DNA from: Lytechinus pictus
Taxonomy: Eukaryota > Echinodermata > Echinoidea > Temnopleuroida > Toxopneustidae
NCBI RefSeq assembly: GCF_037042905.1
Contig: NC_087249.1
Location: forward strand, 35,665,401-35,729,400
Direction of reading: 5' to 3'
Length of the DNA stretch: 64,000 nt
Part shown: one piece after another, positions 9,297 to 18,506 of the stretch
How the letters are laid out: every line of letters begins with the position of its first letter
Numbering within the stretch: position 1 is the first letter of the stretch
Program-made: the position numbers and the translations under genes
The notes under the pieces: model-generated
The model's database searches: none
What the model saw: the letters and a program-made list of their open reading frames with translations, nothing else
What the model was told of the DNA's origin: nothing

Positions 9297-11116
9297 CCCA
9301 GGACCAAAATCCAGTTAAAACCAATTAGGGCAAAACCAATTGAAACCAGTTGGCCAACTGGTTTCAATAGGGAAATTGGAACAACTGGTTCCAATTGAAA
9401 ACCAGTTGCCAATTTGTTCCAGTTAAAAACCAATTGAAAACCAGTTGCCAATTGGTTCCAGTTAAAACCAATTGGGCAACTGGAACCAGTTGGCAATTGT
9501 TGTCAATTGGTTCCAGTTGTTCCAATTTCCCTATTAAAACCAATTGAATCCAATTGGAGGCAACTGGTTTCAATTGGTTCCAGTTGAAACCAATTGGAGG
9601 CAACTGGTTTCAACTGGAACCAGTTGAAACCAATTGGTTTCCAACTGGATCCAATTGGAACTTCCAGTTGGAACGAACTTAATTAGTTACAAATTAATTA
9701 GCATTTGCAGTAACTATTTCTCATGCCAACACAGAAGCAGTGTTATATGTCTATTAATACCAATGTAAAGGGCATTGATAAAATACAGACTTTCATGTAT
9801 ATATATTTATATGGAAGATCTTCAAATATATGTACTTTTATTTGATGTAATTTGGTAACAGTTAGTGGTGTACTAATTATCCTTTAATCTGTTTTAATTA
9901 TAATCTATAACATTTATGAACATGGTTTTCACTGCTAAGTATTCTAAATACTAATCTTTAAAAAGTGTGGTACTTGAAATTGTAAAGAATTAAATAGATA
10001 TATTGTTAATGATGATTAATCTCATAAAACATTAATCTGTGCACACTGGCAAATAATATGCAAATTAACTGGTTTCAATTGGATCCAGTTGGGTAACTGG
10101 AAAATTTCCAATTGGAAACCAATTGGAAATAATTTCCAGTTACCCAACTGGTTCCAATTAGAATTCATTTCCAGTTACCCATCTTTCCAGTTAGAAGTCA
10201 TCTCAGTTACCCAATTGGTACCAGTTAGGATTTCCAGTTACACAACTGAATGGTTCAAGTTAGGATTTCCAGTTACCCAACTGGTTCCAGTTAGAAATCA
10301 TTTCCAGTTGGAAGTCATTTCCAGTTACCCAACTGGTTCCAGTTAGGATTTCCAGTTGCCCAACTGGTTCCAGTTAGAAATCATTTCCAATTGGAAGTCA
10401 TTTCCAGTTACCCAACTGGTTCCAGTTAGGATTTCCAGTTGCCCAACTGGTTCCAGTTGGGATTTCCAGTTACTCAACTGGTTCCAGTAAGAAATCATTT
10501 CCAATTGGAAGTCATTTCCAGTTACCCAACTGGTTCCAGTTAGGATTTCCAGTTGCCCAACTGGTTCCAGTTGGGATTTCCAGTTACTCAACTGGTTCCA
10601 GTTAGAAATCATTTCCAGTTGGAAGTCATTTCCAGTTACCCAACTGGTTCCAGTTAGGATTTCCAGTTGCCCAACTGGTTCCAGTTAGAAATCATTTCCA
10701 ATTGGAAGTCATTTCCAGTTACCCAACTGGTTCCAGTTAGGATTTCCAGTTGCCCAACTGGTTCCAGTTGGGATTTCCAGTTACTCAACTGGTTCCAGTA
10801 AGAAATCATTTCCAATTGGAAGTCATTTCCAGTTACCCAACTGGTTCCAGTTAGGATTTCCAGTTGCCCAACTGGTTCCAGTTGGGATTTCCAGTTACTC
10901 AACTGGTTCCAGTTAGAAATCATTCCCAATTGGAAGTCATTTCCAGTTACCCAACTGGTTCCAGTTAGGATTTCCAGTTGCCCAACCGGTTTCAATTGGT
11001 TTCAACTGGAAATTGTTAAATTCCAGTTAAAACCAATTGAAACCAGTTGAAACCAATTGAAACCAATTGAAACCAGTTGGAAATCCAACTGGTTTCAATT
11101 GGATTTTGGTCCTGGG
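9297..11116. mobile_element. TIR element S carrying CCAATTGG/CCAACTGG repeats
   Basis: The ends CCCAGGACCAAAATCCA (9297) and TGGATTTTGGTCCTGGG (11116) are perfect inverted repeats. Inside each end are dense short palindromes CCAATTGG and CCAACTGG/CCAGTTGG (9310-9675 and 10070-11098) around an ordinary AT-rich core (9680-10065). No protein is encoded. Minus-strand frames across the repeats (repeated GTSWVTGN) are by-products. It is best read as a non-autonomous DNA transposon whose subterminal repeats have expanded. Confidence 0.65.
10311..11015. repeat. Higher-order tandem repeat, 311-bp period
   Basis: The marker GAAGTCATTTCCAGTTACCC (first two bases differ in spacing only) starts at 10311, 10394, 10508, 10622, 10705, 10819 and 10933. 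The spacings are 83, 114, 114, 83, 114, 114, so the array is built of 311-bp super-units. The 114-bp unit equals the 83-bp unit plus one 31-bp CCAGTTGCCCAACTGG-type subrepeat. Confidence 0.9.
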
Positions 11117-11392
11117 AGCGCCCAGATCCAGCGTTGTCTTTATTATGACGTAGATCATTGGTGCGCGGAACATTGTGAAGCGTATCACTTCATTCGCACT
11201 ATCAAAGGCCCGGATGTGAGACCAGGGAAAATACAAAGGTATATTTTGCGTCGTCTCTGCATGCAAAGTCAATACGCACATTGAGACCGAGGAAAATACA
11301 AACAATATACCTATCCCTTCCCGATAATAATAAAATTGAGGGAAATATGGTTTTGTAAATGACCAGCTCAGATGTCTGATACGGGTGATAAT

Positions 11393-11791
11393 AACCCTTA
11401 TCAAACTGGGGGGAGGTCAATTTGAGCCCCCCCCCCTCGAGAGATTTCGTCACTATGCCATCGCGCGAATTTTTTTTACTACACTGCTCGCTGACTTTTT
11501 ACTTTCAAGTCTTGCGCATCATTTTAGACCAAATTTGCGATGCCAGTGTGCGCGGTTTTGAAATACGCAACATTTTGTACGTGCATGTCGGACCAAAAAT
11601 TGCTCAAAAACGTGATTCCATGTACAAGGTCAATGCAAATTTTGTTTTTTCAACCAAAAGTCATAAATATATGATTTTTTTTACTTTTGTTGGTTCAAAT
11701 AGATTTATTTTATGCTATTTATGATCGCAAAATAGTCCCGACAAAGTTCATTAGAAAAAACAAAGGTTCGAGAAGACAAAAAATACATAAG
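11393..11791 (+). repeat. G/C-run repeat, left part split by DIRS-A
   Basis: It matches the repeat at 41397-42175. Shared landmarks are a G run then C run near the end, then GACTTTTTACTTTCAAGTCT, then AATACATAAGAAATT. The sequence stops at the DIRS-A end. Material after 18506 (ACCAAAAATTAGCATTCTA) corresponds to the continuation of the same repeat at about 41910, so DIRS-A inserted into it. Confidence 0.7.
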
Positions 11792-11978
11792 AAATTATGA
11801 AAATACTTACGTTTATTTTCTTATTTACGAGATAACTGGATATACTCATTTGATTTGCTTGTTCATTACGATGAACCAGCACGCCGAATATACAGTACAC
11901 AATTTTCCTGCGCGCGCGCTGCAGCTCCCTATGAACGCACTATCCCAAGATCATCGCGCAATTTGGCGTCCATTTCCT
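11792..11978. repeat. DIRS-A terminal repeat (element 3' side)
   Basis: Inverted copy of 18347-18506. Shared blocks include CATTTGATTTGCTTGTTCAT, GGGAGCTGCAG-like GC-rich alternation CGCGCGCG, and CCAAGATCATCGCGCAATTT. The outermost 45 bases (to GAGAT) are specific to this end and appear complemented in the ICR. Confidence 0.9.
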
Positions 11979-12036
11979 CTCATGAGCCTGCACGCAAGAC
12001 ATGTTGCCACGCAAGGCGAGGGGTAGGTGGGAGGGT

Positions 12037-12135
12037 TCAAATGAGTATATCCAGTTATCTCGTAAATAAGAAAATAAACGTAAGTATTTTCATAATTTAC
12101 TATCAATAACTGGGATATACTCATTTGATTTGCTA
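12037..12135. repeat. DIRS-A internal complementary region
   Basis: 12037-12098 is the reverse complement of 11792-11854; 12092-12135 is the reverse complement of 18463-18506. The two halves overlap by ATAATTT (12092-12098), the bases shared by both element ends. This is the structure of joined termini expected for DIRS replication through a circle. Confidence 0.9.
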
Positions 12136-12199
12136 GACCAACACATATTCAACGTGAAGGGAGGCATGTCTAGAAACAAAAGTGCGCAAAGAAGGAAGA

Positions 12200-13237
12200 T
12201 TAAGACACAGGGGCCGCTGCCCTAAGAGCAGAGGAGGCATATAAGGCCTCTCCCGAAGGAATGTCCTTTAGATAAAAGGATGTAAAAGAATTGGAAGAGC
12301 GCCAAAAGGCGGCTCTTAGAATGTCGTCCAAGGCGACGCCATTGAAGAGAGCCCAAGAAGTAGCGATACTACGAGTGTCATGGGCTCTCGGCCTAGTGTC
12401 TGAAAGGAGAGCATCATCACCAGCCGATTTGATCGCTTCAACGATCCAGCGGGAGATGGTGTCTCGTGACGCTGCCGCAAACGGCTCACACGACGTGACA
12501 AACAACTGGTCAGAGTTGCGAAGCGTCTTAGTTCTATCCAGGTACCATTTCAAGGCCCTGACCGGGCACCAGACTTTGTCCTCGGTAACCGAGGAAAGAT
12601 CTGATAGAGGAGCTAGAAAAAACTCGATCGAACCAGAGGTGGCAGTCTGGTTCTTGGCAATAAAGGACGGTGTGGGAATCAAGCGGACTCCACGCCATTC
12701 CCACCTGATGTGACCGGGGGAAATAGTCAAAGCGTGAATAGAGCTGCGTCTTTGACCAGATGCTACAGCGATTAAGAAGGCAGTCTTGATAGACAAATCA
12801 TGCAAGGAGCTCTTTGCTAGTGGCTCAAACGGAGGCTTAGCCAGAGTGTTAAGCACAGCCGGAAGACTCCAGGAAGGAGTCAGCCTTTTCTTCGGCGGTC
12901 GCTTTAGGAAAAACGCTCTCATCAGTCTAGAGAGTAGACTGGAATTTGAGACGTTGGAGCCATCTGGGAATCCGGAATGAAACGCAGCAATAGCCGACCG
13001 GAAACCCCTGATGGTGGAAAGCGAACGACCGATGTCGAAAAGGTGAACAAAGAAATCCGCGATCGCGGCAAGAGAGGCGTTGCGAGGGTCAACAGACCGC
13101 GCAGTGCACCAATCTGAAAATCGGCCCAGCCGAGAATTGTAAAGGTCAAGAGTCGAGTTTCTGTGACTCTGAATTACCAATTGAGAGGCACGATCAGAAA
13201 GGCCTAGAGCTTTCGCGTCTTGCCCGATAACGGCCAT
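12200..13237 (-). CDS. Tyrosine recombinase (integrase) of DIRS-A
   Basis: 345 residues from the ATG at 13237, inside a longer open frame. This start overlaps the end of the RT/RNase H frame by 34 nt, and upstream codons in this frame only shadow RNase H. The protein should integrate the circular DNA copy by site-specific recombination without target duplication. The N-terminal core-binding part has STLDLYNSRLGRFSDWC and LSTIRGFRSAIAAFHSGF. The catalytic part has the first Arg in SGQRRSSIHAL, the HxxR box as HDTR in RPRAHDTRSIATSWALF, and the Tyr nucleophile in SFTSFYLKDI. All match the family order R...HxxR...Y. The length is normal for DIRS recombinases and there are no stops, so it looks intact. 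Confidence 0.92.
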   Translation of the reverse strand: MAVIGQDAKALGLSDRASQLVIQSHRNSTLDLYNSRLGRFSDWCTARSVDPRNASLAAIADFFVHLFDIGRSLSTIRGFRSAIAAFHSGFPDGSNVSNSSLLSRLMRAFFLKRPPKKRLTPSWSLPAVLNTLAKPPFEPLAKSSLHDLSIKTAFLIAVASGQRRSSIHALTISPGHIRWEWRGVRLIPTPSFIAKNQTATSGSIEFFLAPLSDLSSVTEDKVWCPVRALKWYLDRTKTLRNSDQLFVTSCEPFAAASRDTISRWIVEAIKSAGDDALLSDTRPRAHDTRSIATSWALFNGVALDDILRAAFWRSSNSFTSFYLKDIPSGEALYASSALRAAAPVS

Positions 13238-15099
13238 GCGGTTAAGTGGAGGACCGCTGGCCGAGGATGCGTGATCCCCGACAGAGGTTGAGATACTATG
13301 TCTGATCTCAGAGGAAGTGTGAGCGGGTCCCCCTCCAACAGTTCGAGGAGTTGTGGGAACCAGTACCTCCTTGGCCAATTGGGGGCCACTAGAAGAAGCC
13401 AAGCTTGATCTTCCTTCACTTTCCTCAATACCTGCGGTATTAGGCGGAACGGAGGAAACGCATAACACCTTCGATCCCCCCAATGAATGGAGAATGCATC
13501 CAGGGAAGTTGCTTCTGTTTCGTTGACACGAGAGCAGAACGTCGGCAACTTCCGGTTGAGAGCCGTGGCAAACAAGTCTATTTCCAGGGGTCCCCAGTGG
13601 GCTTGGATAGACTGGAATATCTCCGGGTGGAGCGACCATTCGGATGGTAGGCACCGACCCCGGGACAGAAAATCGGCTATCAGGTTGTCGCTGCCTGGTA
13701 TATACGAGGCAACTGGAACGATCTTCGCACGGTGGCACCACTCCCAGAGCTCCACAGCTAGGGCGTTGAGAGAGCTTGATCGGGTGCCGCCTTGGCGATT
13801 GATGTACGCTGCAACTGACTTGTTGTCTGTGCGAATCAAGACCGTTCGATCGACTAACCTGTGTCGGAAATGCTGAAGGGAGTTGATGACAGCCCTCATC
13901 TCCAACACATTGATATGAGGTTAGGTGCGTTGAGGTAACCAGACCCGCGAGACCATCACCCCCGCACAATGGCCGCCCCATCCCGTAAGCGACGCATCTG
14001 TGGTCAGAGCGGCTGATGGGAGGGAAGTGCGAAAGGGTTTGCCCCTCGCTACAAAGGACGTATGCGTCCAAGCGGCCAGGCTGAGATGGATCTCCCGTGA
14101 TAAAAGGATCCGGAGAAGCAGAGAGTCTGCGCTCGGTCTGTAATAGCACAGGAGGTATCTTTGAAAGGGTCTCATAAGCAGGTGACAATCCTGTAGAATG
14201 TCGACAAGGCTTGCCATGAACCCGAGTAATCTCAGCCATGTGCGAGCCTTCACAAAGCTTCGCTCTCTGAGAGAGCGGGCCAGAGCGACGATTGCCCGAA
14301 CTCTGTAGGGGCTTGGCCGAGCGATCTGGTTTGGCAAGTCTAGAACCGCGCCCAAGTATGTGGGTATGCGGGAAGGCGAGAGGTCCGATTTCTCCCAGTT
14401 GACTACGAATCCCAACTCCTGGGTGATCCGCAGGAGGAGGGACAAGTGGGACAGAAGTCTAGCCTTTGAACTTGCAACCAACAGCCAATCGTCTAGATAA
14501 ACGAAGAGTCTGAGCCCCCGTTCTCTTAGGTGGGCGGCTACTGCTGTAACCACCCGGGTGAAGACCCTGGGTGCCGGGCATAAACCGAAGGGCATTGCCC
14601 GGTACCTGTAAGTCGCTCCGTTGAAGCGAAAACCCAATAGGTCCCGTGAAGCGGGATGAATTGGTATGTGGAAATAGGCGTCCCTGAGATCTAGGGAGGC
14701 GGCCCAATCCGATGCCTGTAGAGACGGCAGAATAGATGCCAGTGTTTCCATTCTGAAATGGTCTGGCTGGATGAATTTGTTGATCATTTTCATGTTCAGA
14801 ATTATCCGTAATTTTCCCGAGCGCTTGGGAATGACGAAGATAGGAGAGAGACAGAGATGTGGACTGTCCGGCACTCTCTCTATCGCCTCCTTCTCCAGCA
14901 GCACGTCGATTTCTGCTTTGATATGCTGCTGAAGAAGAAGGGAAACGGTCGGCGGTGCGGATCGAATCACGCCGTGCGGGAGGGCCTCTATATCGATATA
15001 GAAGCCATCTCGCACGACGGATAAGATAAAAGCGTAGTCCGTTATTCCCTCCCATGCGGGGAGGAAATGACGGAGACGACCGCCGACCGGTACCAGCGC
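13204..15099 (-). pseudogene. Reverse transcriptase-RNase H of DIRS-A, one in-frame stop
   Basis: The frame opens just after a TGA at 15100-15102 and has no ATG before the RT, so it is probably expressed from gag by recoding or reinitiation; the gag stop is only 11 bases upstream. The N-terminus has the DIRS-like PVGGRLRHFLPAWEGITDY. RT motif A is SLDLRDAYFHIPIHP, motif B YRAMPFGLCPAPRVF and the catalytic box YLDD in FVYLDDWLL. RNase H gives TTDASLTGWGGH, then TAA at 13921-13923, then in the same frame LEMRAVINSL, RTDNKSVAAYI and IPGSDNLIADFLSR. A conserved DIRS C-terminal region follows (IDLFATALNRKLPTF, YAFPPFRLIPQVLRKV). The stop splits RNase H between its first Asp and its Glu. The rest reads cleanly, so the lesion looks recent. 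Confidence 0.9.
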
Positions 15100-15112
15100 T
15101 CAGGGAAACCCG

Positions 15113-17107
15113 TCAAAGAGGCTGTTTGGGCCTAGCCGGAGCCTTGGAGGCTGGCCGGCTGCCCCTACCCCTACCACCACGTGAGGAACTCACCGGAGGT
15201 CTAGTGCGAGCTCTGTGATTAGGCGGAGCGTGTGCACTGGGTTGGGGTGGAGTCACCACGGGGCGAGAAGAAGGCCAAGCCTTGGAGGTCGATTTCTTCG
15301 TCGGTGGAACCGTCGGGCACGAGACCTTGAGCTCTTTGAGAAGCTCCGAGGCCTGTTTGCGTCCTTCGATCTCTTCTTTTAGAAGAGAGGCCACCTCGCC
15401 CCCGAACAAATGTTTGTTCGATTGGGGAACGCCTGGGAGGAACTCAAGCAAGTCCTTGGACGCGATGCCCAGTCTGTTAAGGACGCGAGTTCTGCGCGAG
15501 TTGGATGCAGTAGTGGCCGCAGTAGCTAGCTGCATCCAGAGCTCGCCTACCAAGGACAAAAGTGCCTCATCAAGAAGGACACTGTCGTTGGCTGACACTT
15601 CCAGTTCAGAGGACTGTGCTCGCAAGCCGAGCAAGGCCCCGAGGAAGGCTGTAAGTCTGAGGGCTGAGCGAGTCAAGGCCTCATATCTAACGTCCGCTTT
15701 CTCCACAGTAGCAAAGTGATTGGAAGAGAAGCGTGTCCCCAAACGTGCCCCGATGCGGTTAAGCTGGGGAGAAAACGTTTTGGGAGTGAAGAACGCCTCG
15801 GTGTCGTCCTTGGAGAAGGCAAAACCCTTTCCGAAGGCTACCGGCTTCCTTCCCTGGGCGGCAGGCACGCTAGCCTGTGCGGCCGCCCTTTCGTATGCAG
15901 CCTTAAAGTCATTAGTGAGCGGAATACCCTGTGGGGTTTTCCGAGGCTGTGGGAAGAAGAGAGAGTCCAAATCTCCCTCTACCGGCTCATTTGGAGGGTA
16001 GATATGTGGGAGATATCTATGGAGGATCTCTATGGCGTCCTGAGCCGTACTGCCCGCCGGTTGGGGGGCTGGGCTACCCGGAGGATCGGGATTGAACTCG
16101 TCCTCCGATAGGGCTTGTTCCGCCTCCAGAGGGGGGGAACCGACCCAAGTCTCCTCGCCAGGCGGAGCCCCGAGGGTAGCAGGCGCCCGTGAAAGGCTCG
16201 AGCGGCGTGTGCCATGGCCGGACTCACGGGGAAGAAGCCCCAAGGTAGGCCGAGCCTGAGAACTCACGGGCGTAGCCTGAGTGGGTTCGAGAGCCGGTGA
16301 TTCGTTAGAATCGCTTGCGGTGTCTCGAGGTGTCGGATGGCCGATGTCTGCTTGTGAAGCAGACGAGCCCGGGGGTAGCAACCCACAGTGCACGAAAGCG
16401 CTCTGGAGCAACATAAGAAGTTGCGAGGCCTGGCCATCCGTAGAAGAAGGCGGGCCGCCCGATGGAACGGGGCTTACGGCCGCGGATTTCTTCTTCTTTT
16501 TCTTCTCCTCCACCGGAGCCGCCGAAGAAGGGGCAGGAGGCTGTGCGGGTCTTGATTTCTTCGTCTTAGCTCTCCCACGGGGAGCGCTCGTTGACCGAGA
16601 AGAACGATCTGCAGAATCTGACGGAGTCAGGTTAAATCTAGAGTCCGACGGGGTCGGGCTATGCTGTCTCCTGCGACTAGGGGCTGATAGCCCTTTGCCG
16701 ATACTCCCCTGGGGAGTCTGAAACGGCATCGAGCCAAGTCTCTTGTGCCGGGCGGAGAGGCTGCTCTCCCCCCGGTCTTTGGGTGACCCGATAGCCGGTG
16801 GGTCCGGTAGCCCTAGAGGAGTCGGCGTTTTCTGAACTAGTACGACGCTCCCCGAAAATGGTTCAGGCTCCGGCGCGGAGACCTGGGCTATCACTTTGAG
16901 GGCACGTGGTCGCGGATCCACGGTTCCACCCTTCTTAATTGGGGGACGTGGATGCGCATCCACGGCTCCACCCCCATGGGCACGTGGACTCGGATCCATG
17001 GTTCCACCCTTCTTAGAACCCGTGAGGGAACTTTCTCCGTTTCCACTTTCTACGTTACCACTGATGGGGAATAAAACCCCAGTGTTGGACACCTGTTCAG
17101 CGGCCAT
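15113..17107 (-). CDS. Gag-like protein of DIRS-A
   Basis: 664 residues from the first ATG (17107) to a TGA at 15113-15115, uninterrupted, in the gag position of a DIRS element. The N-terminal third is disordered and rich in Ser, Pro and basic residues. It contains an imperfect duplication, KKGGTMDPSPRA near residue 32 and KKGGTVDPRPRA near residue 58, and a polylysine patch. A folded helical region follows from about residue 360 (AIEILHRYLPHIYPPNEP through ALLGLRAQSSELEVSAND). The last 50 residues are Arg/Gly/Pro-rich (SSRGGRGRGSRPASK), a likely nucleic-acid-binding tail; there is no CCHC zinc knuckle. It presumably coats element RNA. The assignment rests on position and general character. 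Confidence 0.8.
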   Translation of the reverse strand: MAAEQVSNTGVLFPISGNVESGNGESSLTGSKKGGTMDPSPRAHGGGAVDAHPRPPIKKGGTVDPRPRALKVIAQVSAPEPEPFSGSVVLVQKTPTPLGLPDPPAIGSPKDRGESSLSARHKRLGSMPFQTPQGSIGKGLSAPSRRRQHSPTPSDSRFNLTPSDSADRSSRSTSAPRGRAKTKKSRPAQPPAPSSAAPVEEKKKKKKSAAVSPVPSGGPPSSTDGQASQLLMLLQSAFVHCGLLPPGSSASQADIGHPTPRDTASDSNESPALEPTQATPVSSQARPTLGLLPRESGHGTRRSSLSRAPATLGAPPGEETWVGSPPLEAEQALSEDEFNPDPPGSPAPQPAGSTAQDAIEILHRYLPHIYPPNEPVEGDLDSLFFPQPRKTPQGIPLTNDFKAAYERAAAQASVPAAQGRKPVAFGKGFAFSKDDTEAFFTPKTFSPQLNRIGARLGTRFSSNHFATVEKADVRYEALTRSALRLTAFLGALLGLRAQSSELEVSANDSVLLDEALLSLVGELWMQLATAATTASNSRRTRVLNRLGIASKDLLEFLPGVPQSNKHLFGGEVASLLKEEIEGRKQASELLKELKVSCPTVPPTKKSTSKAWPSSRPVVTPPQPSAHAPPNHRARTRPPVSSSRGGRGRGSRPASKAPARPKQPL

Positions 17108-18346
17108 TTCGAGCTCTTATAGGGAGGAATCCGAGAAGCTCATGCTCATGTAGATGTAAATCTAATAGCGAGTAGAAAGAGAAAAAAAACAGAGAGGATG
17201 GGGGTAGGGGGGTGAAAAAACCCCAACCCCAGAAGTCAAAGGACTTCAAAAAACGAACAGTGAGAATTACAATAATATAATATCTCTAACGGATAAGTAC
17301 ACGCAGTACTATCCCAGTAAAAGGGAACAGTAATAATTAAAGAATTATTATGAGAAACTCCTCCCTATAAAGATATATTTATAATTGTTTGTATGAGAAA
17401 ACACAACAAGAAGACTGTTTTTTTTTTTTTTTTGTGTGTGTGAACACCTGCTTAAAAAATTTTTTTTTTTTTTTTTTGGAGGTGAAGGATGGGATCAGCT
17501 GAGAAAAAAAAACAGTTTGTTTCTTTTTTTTTTTTTTTTTTTTGGCCAAGAGGTCGAAAGAAAATTATTTAAGTATCCGGAACCGGTAGCTGATCCGAAA
17601 AAAGGAAAGAAGAAACTGAAGCTTGCTTTCCTGAAAAAAGGAAGACCAGAAGAAAATTAGCGAGGTGGAAACGCTAACAAGAACGGCTTCCTAAAAGAGT
17701 AAAATTCTTGTGAAGGAAAAAAACCTTTCAAGGCAAAGTCTAAGGAAAGAATTTTTTTTTTCAAATTTTTTTTTAAATTAATTAAAAAAATTAATTAATT
17801 AATTCAAATAATTAATAGAATCACAAGAACAAAGGATACAATAGTTGATTGAGAACAAAGGAGACAATCAACTAACTCGAGACAAAAACAATAGTAGTTG
17901 AAACGAGATTAAGTAAATACGACGCTCCTGACCTTCCGACAGAACCTATCTGTGGAAGAGAAATAAATTCAAGGAAATTCAAGACGGATGCGAAGAAGCG
18001 AGAAGTCAGAGAATTAAAATGAATTTATAAAGAAAGAGGAGCACGAACTCAACGCCCGCGACACGCAGGAAGGCGCGGAGCTGCGGGGTGGGGATGCGAA
18101 GCAACCCGCCTGCGAGAAAACGTATCTTATGTTTTAGACTCACAAGAAAGCAACAAAATACGTGAAAATAATATCACGGAGAGCTCCGCGCGATGGGATA
18201 TGCTTAAAACAATCTTAAAAGGAAAAATAAGATTGAAATAAGGGATAAATGCACTCGTATAGAAACCAAAATGTAAAACAAGTTTGCGTTTTCGAGAGTG
18301 TACTTAGCTTTACGTCTGTACTCGACTGCAGGCGTAAGTAAAAGAG
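17108..18346 (-). other. DIRS-A 5' leader between terminal repeat and gag
   Basis: About 1.2 kb of non-coding DNA with long T runs (17419-17545), alternating TTAATTAA (17775-17815) and A-rich stretches. It presumably holds the promoter region and 5' untranslated part with the terminal repeat. No specific promoter motif is claimed. Confidence 0.5.
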
Positions 18347-18506
18347 GAAATGGACGCCAAATTGCGCGATGATCTTGGGATAGTGCGTTCATAGGGAGAT
18401 GCAGCGCGCGCGCAGGAAAATTGTGTACTGTATATTCGGCGTGCTGGTTCATCGTAATGAACAAGCAAATCAAATGAGTATATCCCAGTTATTGATAGTA
18501 AATTAT
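18347..18506. repeat. DIRS-A terminal repeat (element 5' side)
   Basis: Inverted partner of 11792-11978, running from AGGAAATGGACGCCAAATTG to the outer end TTATTGATAGTAAATTAT. The outer 20 or so bases occur only here and in the ICR. Confidence 0.9.

Larger units (their letters stand above)
8993..11393. mobile_element. Foldback element H, copy 1 (one arm, with insertion)
   Basis: It starts with a self-complementary end (8993-9155): AATATTGACTGG and GGGAACATCAAATATATTG are repeated inverted as GGCAATATATTTGATGTTCC and CAGTCAATATT. The arm then continues to CAGCTCAGATGTCTGATACG near 11373. The full palindromic version is at 55563-56562. Here the satellite-bearing element 9297-11116 splits the arm, and the second arm is missing. 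Confidence 0.6.
11792..18506 (-). mobile_element. DIRS-A: near-intact DIRS-type retrotransposon
   Basis: A 6.7-kb element with every expected part. Reading on the minus strand from 18506: terminal repeat, 1.2-kb leader, gag (17107-15113), RT/RNase H (15099-13204), tyrosine recombinase (13237-12200), ICR (12135-12037) and the inverted terminal repeat ending at 11792. The boundaries come from the ICR, whose two halves complement the outer ends up to 11792 and 18506. Both ends carry the same 7 bases AAATTAT (11792-11798, 18500-18506), which overlap in the ICR. One in-frame stop in RNase H (13921-13923) is the only clear lesion I can see. Confidence 0.92.

Noticed and set aside
10343-10995. Minus-strand frames with repeated GTSWVTGN peptides
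   Set aside because: They are translations of the satellite; the 311-bp period is not a multiple of three and the peptides break at unit borders.
10311-11015. Regularly spaced repeats that could suggest a CRISPR array
   Set aside because: Spacers are not unique; the units are whole tandem repeats in a TIR element of an animal genome.
13204-13650. A DNA methyltransferase domain at the C-terminus of DIRS-A pol
   Set aside because: Some DIRS elements are said to carry one, and a conserved domain is present here, but I see no DPPY-type motif (FPPF stands at a similar place), so I do not claim the activity.
13238-14239. Upstream extension of the recombinase frame to 679 residues
   Set aside because: This part overlaps RT/RNase H in another frame and has no domain; the ATG at 13237 fits the family length.
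12291-16721. Several long plus-strand frames opposite DIRS-A (for example 12291-12713, 13487-13876, 15282-15719, 16281-16721)
   Set aside because: They are shadows of the GC-rich DIRS genes on the minus strand and show no family motifs.
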